Assembly: GCA_902626605.1 (NCBI GenBank)
Contig: CACOFZ010000003.1
Span: 1 to 64,000, forward strand
Direction: 5' to 3'
Origin: an uncultured PS1 clade bacterium
GTDB lineage: Bacteria; Pseudomonadota; Alphaproteobacteria; MED-G09
Length of the DNA: 64,000 nucleotides
Part shown: positions 34,619-43,289 of the stretch, one piece after another
Position numbering within the stretch: the first letter of the stretch is position 1
How the letters are laid out: every line of letters starts with the position of its first letter
Program-made: the position numbers and the translations under genes
The notes under the pieces: model-generated
What the model was told of the DNA's origin: nothing
The model's input: the letters and a program-made list of their open reading frames with translations, nothing else
The model's database searches: none

Positions 34619-35392
34619 TTAGAGTCCAGCCGTCTGCCCTCCATCAACAGGGATTAATTGACCTGTTATGAATCTTGATGAATCAGATGCGAAAAATACC
34701 ATCACAGGTGCCAAATCTTTTTCAGGATTACCATATTCTTGCCCAAGAGATATAGGAACTAAATTTCTCCAATGAGATGTAATATTTTCTTCCTCGGTTG
34801 ATCTTTCTCTTGCAGCGTAATACATGGGTGTAGCCATAGCAGGAAGTATTGCATTAACTCTTATGTTATCTTTACCCCAAGTAGCAGAAGCTGTTCTTGT
34901 CCATGAGTGGACTGCACCCTTAGCAGCAGAATATGCTGATGCGCTTGGTTCTGGCCTAAGTCCAGATATAGAACCAAAATTAATTATTGAACCTCCACCA
35001 CTTTCTTTCATATATTTATATGCTATCTGGTTTGTTAGCATAGTTCCTTTTACATTTACTGAAAACATTAAATCCCAATCCTTAACAGTAACTTTTGATG
35101 CATTAGACGCTCTTTGAATAGCGGCAGGATGAGCTAGGACATCAAGGCCACCAAGAATTTCGACTGCCTTTGAAAATGAGTCATCCACACTCGACTTTTC
35201 AGAGACATCTACATGAATATATGAGCATTTTCCAGGACCAGTTTTATTAGCTTTCTCGGAAATTGACTGACCAGCATCATCTGAAACATCCATGCCAACA
35301 ACATTTGCTCCGGCCTGAACATATGCATTCAAAGTGGCCTCACCCATTCCTCTTGCCGATCCTGTTACAATAATCCTTTTACCTTTCAACAT
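34619..35392 (-). CDS. Short-chain dehydrogenase/reductase
   Basis: A 257-aa classical SDR: TGSARGMGEATL nucleotide motif, catalytic Ser in INFGSISGL and YSAAK, and the terminal PVDGGQTAG. In place of the usual NNAG it reads AHPAAIQ. AGGGAA precedes the ATG. Typical of broad alcohol/ketone oxidoreductases in catabolic clusters. Substrate unknown. Confidence 0.9.
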   Translation of the reverse strand: MLKGKRIIVTGSARGMGEATLNAYVQAGANVVGMDVSDDAGQSISEKANKTGPGKCSYIHVDVSEKSSVDDSFSKAVEILGGLDVLAHPAAIQRASNASKVTVKDWDLMFSVNVKGTMLTNQIAYKYMKESGGGSIINFGSISGLRPEPSASAYSAAKGAVHSWTRTASATWGKDNIRVNAILPAMATPMYYAARERSTEEENITSHWRNLVPISLGQEYGNPEKDLAPVMVFFASDSSRFITGQLIPVDGGQTAGL

Positions 35393-35419
35393 AATTCCCT
35401 CTTTTTTTAAAATTTCTTA

Positions 35420-36940
35420 TTAATTAAATTTTTGATAAATACTCTTTAGCTTTTTTGACATTATTCTTGATAAAACATTACTCATATCCTCAGCTATTAA
35501 ACCTGGCCCTGCCTCTAAAGCTATTTCATTATGCAGCCAGGATGCAGCAGCAGCGGCATCATGACTTTTCATTCCTTGTGCAATCAAACCACCACAAATG
35601 CCAGCAAGTATATCTCCAGAACCTGCAGTTGATAGAAATGATGAAGAATCTTTAGAGATAAGGGATATTTTTTTTGGCGAGGAGATAACTGTATCATTAC
35701 CTTTAAATAAAATAGTGCTGTTAGTAATATTTGATGCTTTTGTTGTTTTTTCGATTTTATCCATGTTACCAAAATTAAAAAGTCTATTAAATTCTCCTTC
35801 ATGAGGAGTAAGTATAACATTACCTCTTTTTTTTCTTTTCTTTAGAACATCAAATAATTGTTTTGGATTTTTTTCAAACGAAGTTAATCCATCAGCATCT
35901 AATATAAGAGCAAATTCTTCTTTTATTGCACGAATAACTAGTTTTTTAGTTCTTTCATTAACTCCATTTCCTGGTCCAATTATTAAAGTATTAATTTTTT
36001 TTTGTTTTGCAAAATTAAAAAACTCGTCTGCTGTATTGATTTCTTTTAACATTACAGCTGTTAGATGAGATGCATTTACCTGTAATGAATTATTATCAGA
36101 AGCAAGTGTTACCGCACCAGCCCCTGATCTCAAAGCAGAAATTGATGCCAACCTTGACGCACCCGTAGAAACTATCGGCCCAGATCTAACAAGAACATGA
36201 CCTCTTTTGTATTTATGATCGTTCATTGATGGCCATATAAAATTTTTAATCCACAAATCTGGAGTATTAAATTTTATTTTTAAGGATTTTGATACTTTTA
36301 AAATTTCAGATTTTTTTTCACCAATACTAACCACATGAATTTTTCCTGAATTAATTTTACCTGGTAATAAATATTGACCGATTTTTGGGGCAACAAAAGT
36401 GATTGTATGATCAGCCTTGATCGATACAGGCATCAACTCACCATTATCTGCATTAATTCCGCTTGCTATATCAATTGAAACTTTGCATGCCTTTGACTTA
36501 TTAATTTCTTTAATTATTTTTATGGTTTTACTTGTAAAATTTCTATTAAGACCAACGCCATAAATACTATCTATGATTAGAGAATATCTATTTAATTTTA
36601 AATTCTTAAATTTTAAAAAATCAATTATTACGCTACCGAATAATTTTTTTTGTAATTTATAGATTTTACTTATGCTCGTAACAGGAGAACTTACATCTAC
36701 TTTATAACCTTTATTTTTAAATAAATTTGCAATTAAAATTCCATCCCCCCCATTGTTTCCAGGTCCGCAAAGAATTAAAATTTTTTGATTAAAATTTTTT
36801 AAATTAGGAATTACTTTTTCATCAATTTTTAAGAAGGCCGATTTACTGGCATTTTCCATTAATTTTGAAAAATTTAAACCTCTAGAAATACATAATTTAT
36901 CAAGATCATATGAAGATTTTGATTTAAATAAAGTATTCAT
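35420..36940 (-). CDS. nnr: Bifunctional NAD(P)H-hydrate repair enzyme (epimerase + dehydratase)
   Basis: Repairs damaged NADH/NADPH hydrates. The N-terminal epimerase half (about 1-210, YjeF_N) has CGPGNNGGDGILIANLF and a SIYGVGLNR segment; the C-terminal kinase-fold dehydratase half has RSGAGAVTLA, LIIGPGNGV, ILDADGLTSF, TPHEGEFNRL and STAGSGDILAGICGGLIAQG. About 506 aa from the ATG at 36940; an in-frame TTG at 36955 is less likely. There is no clear ribosome site. Single gene, 28 bases from the SDR downstream. Confidence 0.95.
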   Translation of the reverse strand: MNTLFKSKSSYDLDKLCISRGLNFSKLMENASKSAFLKIDEKVIPNLKNFNQKILILCGPGNNGGDGILIANLFKNKGYKVDVSSPVTSISKIYKLQKKLFGSVIIDFLKFKNLKLNRYSLIIDSIYGVGLNRNFTSKTIKIIKEINKSKACKVSIDIASGINADNGELMPVSIKADHTITFVAPKIGQYLLPGKINSGKIHVVSIGEKKSEILKVSKSLKIKFNTPDLWIKNFIWPSMNDHKYKRGHVLVRSGPIVSTGASRLASISALRSGAGAVTLASDNNSLQVNASHLTAVMLKEINTADEFFNFAKQKKINTLIIGPGNGVNERTKKLVIRAIKEEFALILDADGLTSFEKNPKQLFDVLKKRKKRGNVILTPHEGEFNRLFNFGNMDKIEKTTKASNITNSTILFKGNDTVISSPKKISLISKDSSSFLSTAGSGDILAGICGGLIAQGMKSHDAAAAASWLHNEIALEAGPGLIAEDMSNVLSRIMSKKLKSIYQKFN

Positions 36941-37030
36941 AATCGCGATTATCAAAAAATAGTATTAAAACCATAATCAACATAAACAAGATAAACATTA
37001 TTAGATATTATTATTCCGCTCGATTATCAT

Positions 37031-37405
37031 CTAACTTAAACGATGAAGAGCGCATATTTTATTACCTGCGGGATCACGTAAATATGCAAGATAAATATTT
37101 GAGTCCTCCCTTACACCTGGTGGATCCTCGCAAGAAGTTCCTCCATTTTCAAGACCAGCTGCATGCCATGCATCACCTGCTTCTTGACTATCTACAGAAA
37201 AACCGACTGTACTTCCATTGCCTGGCCCAGCTGAGTTTCCATCAATTGGAACGCTGATAGCAAAAATACCACTCTTGGTAGCGTAAAAACATCGACCTTT
37301 CGGATCTATAACTCCAGGTGCATAGCCGAGTGTACCAAGAATAGCATCATAAAATTTTTTTGACTCTTCGATACTATTTGCACCGAGCATAATATGACTG
37401 AACAT
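37031..37405 (-). CDS. VOC-family (glyoxalase/bleomycin-resistance fold) protein
   Basis: A 124-aa single-domain VOC protein: MFSHIMLGANSIEESKKFYDAIL at the start, GSTVGFSVDSQEAGDAWHAAGL in the middle, and LRDPAGNKICALH at the end. I use the ATG at 37405 because GGAGAAAG lies just before it; the ATG at 37417 would place that site inside the gene. Metal-dependent or unrelated function cannot be told from the sequence. Confidence 0.85.
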   Translation of the reverse strand: MFSHIMLGANSIEESKKFYDAILGTLGYAPGVIDPKGRCFYATKSGIFAISVPIDGNSAGPGNGSTVGFSVDSQEAGDAWHAAGLENGGTSCEDPPGVREDSNIYLAYLRDPAGNKICALHRLS

Positions 37406-37455
37406 TTCTTTCTCCATTATTTAAATTTAGATAATAAGACAAATTATATATTAAA

Positions 37456-38097
37456 CTATCTATTAATAATTCTGTAAGCTCTTTCTTCAGAAATTTTTTT
37501 TAATTTTTCGTCTGGATCGACAACAATTGGCAAACCACAGGCTTCAAGCATTGGCAAATCATTTATTGAGTCAGAATAAAAAACAGACTCTTTAATTTTT
37601 TGATTATTTTGAGAGCACCATTTTTCAACTGCCCTCACCTTTCCTTGAGCAAAAGTAGGTTCACCTGACAGTTTTCCAGAAAAAATATCATTTTTTATTT
37701 CTACAGGTGTTCCAATACTTGAGTTTATACCAAAAAAATTAGCTATACGTCTCACTAAAAAATCATGTGATCCTGATGCAATGAGGACTTTACTGGCTGA
37801 TTTTGCTTCAGCTAAAAGTTCTTTGGTTAAGCTATCTGTTAGATTTTTAATTTTTTTTTGGATAAACTCATCAACAAAAATATTTACTTTTTCTCTGCTG
37901 AGACCTTTGATAGGTTTTTGAATAAAACTTGAATACTCAACAAAATCCAGTTCACCTTTACGATATTCTAAATCAAATTTATTTAGTATTGTTTCGGGAT
38001 CTTTCAATAATCCTTTTGAAAATAGAAAATTTATCCATTCTCTCTCACAATCTCCGCGCAAAAGTGTGTCATCTAGATCAAAAATTATAAATTTCAT
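37456..38097 (-). CDS. HAD-superfamily phosphatase, subfamily IB
   Basis: A 213-aa HAD hydrolase. Motif I FDLDDTLLRGD (6-16) with the nucleophile Asp, motif II in VLIASGSHDF, motif III Lys in the AQGKVRAVE region, and motif IV YSDSINDLPML. The lay-out is that of HAD-IB enzymes such as phosphoserine phosphatase and CicA. Substrate is probably a phosphorylated metabolite or lysophospholipid; not resolved. Confidence 0.9.
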   Translation of the reverse strand: MKFIIFDLDDTLLRGDCEREWINFLFSKGLLKDPETILNKFDLEYRKGELDFVEYSSFIQKPIKGLSREKVNIFVDEFIQKKIKNLTDSLTKELLAEAKSASKVLIASGSHDFLVRRIANFFGINSSIGTPVEIKNDIFSGKLSGEPTFAQGKVRAVEKWCSQNNQKIKESVFYSDSINDLPMLEACGLPIVVDPDEKLKKISEERAYRIINR

Positions 38098-38129
38098 TTA
38101 TAGTCCTTTTTTTTAAAGGATTTAGATTA

Positions 38130-38528
38130 TTATTCTCCATAAAGATTTGTGAAACATCTTCTAGAAAATTTCCATTCGCCATCCTCTAAAATACAGGTAT
38201 CATCATATTGTCCACAAGGTCTTAATTCTTTCCCATCAGGTAAAACTGCAGCTTCTATTGTGTAACTTCTCATTTCAGCCACTTCACCGTCTATTTTAAT
38301 ATATCCTGGTTGAGCGATCATATGAACAAAAGGATATCCTTTCATAGCTTCTGTCCAAATATTAATAATATTTTCTTTTCCTTCATTTTTTATATCTAAA
38401 TGAGGAATTTCCCAAACAGCATTTTTAGACCAAGTACTTCCCCAAATCTCTGAGTTCCTTTGATTAACGCCATCACAATATTTATCTAATAATTCTCTAA
38501 TTGCATTTTTTGCCTCTAAATCAGTCAT
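38130..38528 (-). CDS. SnoaL-like (NTF2-fold) protein
   Basis: A 132-aa NTF2-like protein: AIRELLDKYCDGVNQRNSEIW, then WTEAMKGYPFVHMIAQPG and the terminal CILEDGEWKFSRRCF. SnoaL-like proteins include polyketide cyclases, ketosteroid isomerase relatives and ring-hydroxylating dioxygenase small subunits. The ATG at 38528 lies 5 bases after GAGGG; a GTG three bases earlier is too near. It is divergent from the Rieske oxygenase gene with 192 bases between. Confidence 0.8.
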   Translation of the reverse strand: MTDLEAKNAIRELLDKYCDGVNQRNSEIWGSTWSKNAVWEIPHLDIKNEGKENIINIWTEAMKGYPFVHMIAQPGYIKIDGEVAEMRSYTIEAAVLPDGKELRPCGQYDDTCILEDGEWKFSRRCFTNLYGE

Positions 38529-38720
38529 CACATCCCTCTAAATTTTGAAATTAAAACAAATCATACTAAACTAATGACATTAAGTAAAATATTTGTAAAA
38601 TATTGAATTAAGTAAATTTTATGATAAAACCTTGTATTTTTTTTAAAACTAAACTGATAAAGTTTGATTTTAAATTAATAAATTTATATACAAAGTAATG
38701 AAAGTAATGATAATTGAAAT

Positions 38721-40139
38721 ATGAGTGAAATTAAACAAACTAAACATAAGCTAGAAATAGTAAAGAATGGTCAAGATAGATCACCTGATACTAGCTACAC
38801 TGAGTATTTATCTCAAGATAGTAAAAAAGTTCCTGATTTCATGGTTGAAGAAAACTTTGAATATCTTGGCTCAGACGACATTGACACTTCAAGATATATT
38901 TCTAGAGAATTCTTTGAAAAAGAAAAAGAGTGCATGTGGACCAGAGTATGGCAGTTCGCTTGCAGAGTTGAAGATATACCTGAAGTGGGTGATAGCCTAG
39001 TTTATGATATACTAGACTGGTCATTCTTAATAGTTAGATCAGATGAAAATACAATAAAAGCGTTCTATAATAGTTGTTTACATAGAGGAAGAAGAATAAA
39101 AACAGAAAGAGGGTTTGGTAATCAGCTTGAATGTCCCTTTCATGGTTTTTGTTGGCACTTAGATGGATCACTTAAATTTACTCCAGCACCTTGGGATTTT
39201 GCTCATATAAAGGATAAGGATTTCAGTTTACCTGAAGTAAGGGTAGAGATATGGCAAGGTTTTGTATTTATTAATATGGATGATAATGCTGTTCCCTTAG
39301 AAGAGTATCTTGCTCCCATCCCAGAACATCATAAAAGATGGGATCTTGGAAATTGTAAAAAAGTTATTCATGTTTCTAAAGTTGTTCCTGGTAATTGGAA
39401 GACTGTTCAAGAAGCCTTTATGGAGTCTTTCCATGCTACATTAATTCATCCTGAAATATTACCTTTCCAAGCTGATGAAAATGCTAGATATGACCTATAT
39501 GGTGATCATATGAATAGAAATATTGCTCTAACAGGAAAACCAAGTCCAAATCTGAAAAATGTTGATGAACAAGAAATTTTAGATACCATATTTTATGGTT
39601 CAGGAAGAATGGCAGCTGATGATAAGATTATTGTTCCTGAGGGTGAAGAAGCAAGAAAAGTAGCTGCTCAAGCAATGAGAGAGGCCTTTGCGGCAGCAGA
39701 TGGTCATGATTACTCTGATGCTTCTGATGCAGAAATGCTCGATGCTATTGTATATAATGTTTTTCCAAATTTTTCACCCTGGGGTGGGTTTCCAAAAAAT
39801 CTCATTTATCGATTTAGACCAAATGGTAATAGAGAGGACTCTGCGATAATGGAGGCAATGTTCCTACAAAGAAATCACAAAGACCCTGAAAAACAAGAAC
39901 CTTACGAGCCAATTCCAATCCACTACTTATCTGAAGATGAAAATTGGGAAGATGCAGAGGAATTAACTGGTATTGGTTACATTTTTGATCAGGATATGGG
40001 AAATATTCCAGAAGTTGAAAGAGGGATTAGAACGAATAAGAGAGGAAAATTAACTTATGCTAATTATCAAGAGAGTAGATTAAGACATTGGCATAGAACA
40101 ATTGATAAATACATTGCAAAGGGTCCTTTTAAACCATAG
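38721..40139 (+). CDS. Rieske ring-hydroxylating oxygenase, alpha subunit
   Basis: A 472-aa oxygenase alpha subunit. The Rieske [2Fe-2S] ligands are C119, H121, C138 and H141 (CLHRG, CPFHGF). The mononuclear iron site is in FMESFHATLIHPEI, giving two His, with an Asp or Glu expected later. It hydroxylates an aromatic or steroidal substrate using electrons from a reductase. No ferredoxin or reductase gene is nearby, nor a beta subunit, so partners must be elsewhere. Only a weak ribosome site before the ATG. Single-gene unit. Confidence 0.9.
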   Translation: MSEIKQTKHKLEIVKNGQDRSPDTSYTEYLSQDSKKVPDFMVEENFEYLGSDDIDTSRYISREFFEKEKECMWTRVWQFACRVEDIPEVGDSLVYDILDWSFLIVRSDENTIKAFYNSCLHRGRRIKTERGFGNQLECPFHGFCWHLDGSLKFTPAPWDFAHIKDKDFSLPEVRVEIWQGFVFINMDDNAVPLEEYLAPIPEHHKRWDLGNCKKVIHVSKVVPGNWKTVQEAFMESFHATLIHPEILPFQADENARYDLYGDHMNRNIALTGKPSPNLKNVDEQEILDTIFYGSGRMAADDKIIVPEGEEARKVAAQAMREAFAAADGHDYSDASDAEMLDAIVYNVFPNFSPWGGFPKNLIYRFRPNGNREDSAIMEAMFLQRNHKDPEKQEPYEPIPIHYLSEDENWEDAEELTGIGYIFDQDMGNIPEVERGIRTNKRGKLTYANYQESRLRHWHRTIDKYIAKGPFKP

Positions 40140-40146
40140 TCTATAT

Positions 40147-40752
40147 TTATGATTTCTGATGGTTGATACCTCTAAAGGAACTATAATATTTTTGAATAAA
40201 TGCTAAATCATCTTCGCTATTACCTGTAGGATTAAAAATTTTTCCTATTTCAATACTTTTTGTAGGGGCATCAATTGAGATCAATAATATTTTAGAATGA
40301 GTTTGCTTTGCTATTCTGAGAAAACCAGTTTTCCATCTTTTTACTCTCTTTCTAGTGCCTTCAGGTGTCATGGCTATTACAATACTTTTTTCTTTCTTAA
40401 CTATTTTTACAACATTTTCTATTAAATTAGATGGATTATCTCTGTATACAGGAATACCTCCTAACCACTTAAAAAAAATTTTAAAGCCAGGTTTAAATAT
40501 CGAGTGTTTTCCAAGCCATCTTAGCTTTATATTTAATCCAAAAATTGCAAGCATTGCTAATACAAAGTCCCAATTTGAAGTATGTGGTGCAGCAATTATT
40601 ACTATTCTCTCCTCATCAGGGACACGACCTTTTATGGTCCAACCAGAAATATTTATTCCAAATCGGGCAATTTTTCTTAATAATAAAGAACGCTTACCTC
40701 TAAGTCTTTCAGGTATTTGACTTTCAGAAATCCTTACAATTTTTTTAGACAA
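40147..40752 (-). CDS. Lysophospholipid acyltransferase-family protein
   Basis: A 201-aa PlsC-type acyltransferase: the catalytic HxxxxD is HTSNWD in IIAAPHTSNWDFVLA, and TPEGTRKRVKRWKTGF is the glycerol-phosphate-binding region. Probably acylates lysophosphatidate or another lysolipid at the inner membrane. The start appears to be a TTG at 40752 preceded by GAGGGAAAA. Converges with the Rieske gene with 7 bases between. Confidence 0.87.
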   Translation of the reverse strand: MSKKIVRISESQIPERLRGKRSLLLRKIARFGINISGWTIKGRVPDEERIVIIAAPHTSNWDFVLAMLAIFGLNIKLRWLGKHSIFKPGFKIFFKWLGGIPVYRDNPSNLIENVVKIVKKEKSIVIAMTPEGTRKRVKRWKTGFLRIAKQTHSKILLISIDAPTKSIEIGKIFNPTGNSEDDLAFIQKYYSSFRGINHQKS

Positions 40753-40795
40753 TTTTCCCTCAATAAGAAATTTAATAAAATTCTAATTTATAGAA

Positions 40796-41560
40796 TCAGT
40801 GATTCCACCAAGCAATATCCGAAAAAGCCCTAATATCAATCTCATGTGTCCAGGTTGATCTATGCTGCTGATGAAGATGAAAATATGTATCTGCTATATT
40901 CTCTGGGAGAACAAGGCCATCGTTCTCCATTCCTTTTGTTTCTCTTAATTTTTGATATAATTTAGGGCCTAAGATTTTTCCTAAAGTATCTGGAGCATCA
41001 ACCATGCCATCTATTACAATATGGGCTATATGAATACCTTTTTTAGAAAATTCTGCATTTAATGTCTGACAAAGCATTCTTCTTCCACCCATTGCTGAGG
41101 CATGGGAATGTTGATTCTCATTTCCTCTCATTGCAGCTGTTGCTGAAGTTACAAGAATTGTTCCTTTCTTCCTCTTCTCCATTAGAGGACATATAGATTT
41201 TGCGAGTCTAAATAATCCAAGATTTGCAATTTTCCAACCCCACTCAAATTCTTTTATGGTTGTCTCGTGAAGCAACTTCATCCCAGTTTGAGCTCCCAAG
41301 TTGTAAACAACAATATCTATTGGTCCAATGTTTTTTTCTACGTCCTCTATAAGATCCTCAATTACATTATCTTTGATAACATCAATTAAAAAACCAGTCG
41401 CAGAACCACCACTTTCTTCTATAGTTTTAATTAAAAGATTTAATCCATTCTCATCTGTACGTCGACATATGCATACATGGTACCCTTCAGCAGAAAATTT
41501 TTTTGCTACATTGCCTCCGATACCTGCACCAGCTCCTAGAACTAAACATACTGGTTTCAT
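40796..41560 (-). CDS. SDR-family oxidoreductase (atypical nucleotide loop)
   Basis: A 254-aa SDR-like protein. The nucleotide motif is VLGAGAGIGGNVA, and the position of NNAG reads VYNLGAQTG. The catalytic motif YxxxK is replaced: after LVTSATAAMRG comes HSHASAMGGRRML, with no Tyr. Such SDRs occur next to other SDRs and may be structural or lyase-like. The ATG at 41560 follows the upstream SDR stop by 5 bases; a TTG at 41572 would give an overlap. Confidence 0.82.
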   Translation of the reverse strand: MKPVCLVLGAGAGIGGNVAKKFSAEGYHVCICRRTDENGLNLLIKTIEESGGSATGFLIDVIKDNVIEDLIEDVEKNIGPIDIVVYNLGAQTGMKLLHETTIKEFEWGWKIANLGLFRLAKSICPLMEKRKKGTILVTSATAAMRGNENQHSHASAMGGRRMLCQTLNAEFSKKGIHIAHIVIDGMVDAPDTLGKILGPKLYQKLRETKGMENDGLVLPENIADTYFHLHQQHRSTWTHEIDIRAFSDIAWWNH

Positions 41561-41565
41561 GTTGT

Positions 41566-42261
41566 TTACCAAGGGTGAATTTCACCATTCCATTTATAGA
41601 AATTCCCAGAGTCTTCCTTTTTCAATCCAGATAAAACATTTCTTATTCCAGATGCACTCTCCTCAGCTGTTATTTCAGCAGCGGGTCCACCCATATCAGT
41701 CTGAACCCAACCTGGATGCATAATTGATACTATTATCGGATCTTCGGCCCAATCAAGTGCTAAAATTTGACCAACCTTACTTACAGCTGCTTTTGTTGTA
41801 GAGTAAATATACATACCGCCCATTGGCCATGTAGAAGCAGCCAATTGACTTGATAATATCATTAGGTTTCCATTACCAGATGAAGATAAATTTTCTTTGA
41901 AAGCTTTAGCTACTAAAAGTGGACCAATTGTATTGATATTTAGTGTTCTATGCCATTCATCTAGATCAATGTTATCAATTGTTTGATTTTCAGGCATTCC
42001 GCCAACATAACCAGCAACGATTATAATGCTGTCAATAGAGTCTTTGCCAATACGACTTGCGGCAGATTCTATTGATGATGCTTCAGCAATGTCTAATTCT
42101 TCAATTCTAATATTTTCTGAACCCGCTGCCAATTCATCAAGTTGCGATGCAGCGCTTATATCTCTTGCACAAGCAATTACTTGGTTACCCTCTTCAGAAT
42201 ATTGTTTCGTTAATTCAAGACCAATTCCTCGAGTTGCCCCAACAATCATAACAGTAGACAT
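41566..42261 (-). CDS. Short-chain dehydrogenase/reductase
   Basis: A 231-aa SDR: VGATRGIGLELTKQ motif, IIVAGYVG at the NNAG position, Ser in LMILSSQLA and YSTTK. It resembles the short C-factor-like SDRs. GGGAG precedes the ATG. It runs into the atypical SDR gene downstream with 5 bases between, so the two are cotranscribed. Confidence 0.88.
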   Translation of the reverse strand: MSTVMIVGATRGIGLELTKQYSEEGNQVIACARDISAASQLDELAAGSENIRIEELDIAEASSIESAASRIGKDSIDSIIIVAGYVGGMPENQTIDNIDLDEWHRTLNINTIGPLLVAKAFKENLSSSGNGNLMILSSQLAASTWPMGGMYIYSTTKAAVSKVGQILALDWAEDPIIVSIMHPGWVQTDMGGPAAEITAEESASGIRNVLSGLKKEDSGNFYKWNGEIHPW

Positions 42262-42325
42262 TTTTTTCTCCCTCTAAGTAAAATTCAAAATTACTTTACT
42301 TTGAAATAATTAAAATAAAAATATA

Positions 42326-43276
42326 TTAATAAAAAAAATTTTTATTTTTTTTTATAAAAAACTTAAACTTGTCCTCTCTATTGATAACTATGTCTGCTTG
42401 ATTAGGCATCTCATCTAATATATGTCTTGTAAGTCTTTCATAATGCATTACAAAATTTTTTATTTGATTTTTATTCATAATATTTTTTAATAATTTCTTA
42501 TCCTTTATTCCTTTGGACATATTTTTTTCTTGAAGCCATCTATTTTCGTAAACATTTTCCATTTTTTTTACTTGAATAAAAATTAGTTTATCAAATCTAT
42601 TAAATAATTTTTGATAATCACCGGCTAATTCGTTGTTGCTCCACCTGGCCCAAACTTGATCAGGATCTTTTTCTTTTTCTAGTTTATTTAGAGGCGGTCT
42701 CCATTTATAATCAGGTATAGGTTTAGCGCCACCACACCATGCATCAAAAAAGATGAAATCAGGTCTACCTTTGTATTTCCTCCAATCTTTTTTTGGATGA
42801 TGCATATCCAGTATTTTAGAAAAGGAGGGAATATAAGTGTAAGTATTGGATTGAGCCCTAAATAAACTGTCAATAGTTTTATTTCCTAACCCTATGTCGT
42901 GCGTTCCAGGGACACCTCTTACGCTGCAAAGTGGATGAATTTTTTTAGCAACCTTCTCTCTATCTTCTTTTGTTTTGTAAATATCATCAATAGAAAAACC
43001 AACCGCTCTTTTTTTGAAAACATCTATTAAAATTTTCTGTATAAAAATTGAGAGTGTTGTTTTTCCAGAACCTTGCCCACCTGTTAACCCTATAAAGTAT
43101 GGTATATTTCTTTTTTGAAATGAATTTAAATAAACAGATAACGGAATTACAATTTCTAAAAAGAAATTATCAGATATATCGTCAATATATAGCTCTTTCG
43201 CTAATTTAAGTAAAATTGGTTTTGACTTAGTATAAATTTTTTTATACTCATCTTTTTTTGATTGAGATGGATTCAT
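42326..43276 (-). CDS. P-loop kinase, D-glycerate 3-kinase-like
   Basis: A 316-aa P-loop kinase. Walker A GGQGSGKTT is at 66-74, followed by IDDIYKTKEDR and GVPGTHDIGLG, then FDAWCGGAKP and QVWARWSNNELAGDYQKLF, all as in the GLYK family of glycerate 3-kinases known from plants, fungi and cyanobacteria. Predicted to make 3-phosphoglycerate from D-glycerate. It follows the second Rieske gene by 13 bases on the same strand; the pairing has no obvious biochemical logic. Confidence 0.85.
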   Translation of the reverse strand: MNPSQSKKDEYKKIYTKSKPILLKLAKELYIDDISDNFFLEIVIPLSVYLNSFQKRNIPYFIGLTGGQGSGKTTLSIFIQKILIDVFKKRAVGFSIDDIYKTKEDREKVAKKIHPLCSVRGVPGTHDIGLGNKTIDSLFRAQSNTYTYIPSFSKILDMHHPKKDWRKYKGRPDFIFFDAWCGGAKPIPDYKWRPPLNKLEKEKDPDQVWARWSNNELAGDYQKLFNRFDKLIFIQVKKMENVYENRWLQEKNMSKGIKDKKLLKNIMNKNQIKNFVMHYERLTRHILDEMPNQADIVINREDKFKFFIKKNKNFFY

Positions 43277-43289
43277 ATTTTAATTTTAA

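Noticed and set aside
38529-38720. Divergent spacer between SnoaL and Rieske genes, checked for a shared operator
   Set aside because: No clear dyad or promoter pair could be identified by eye.
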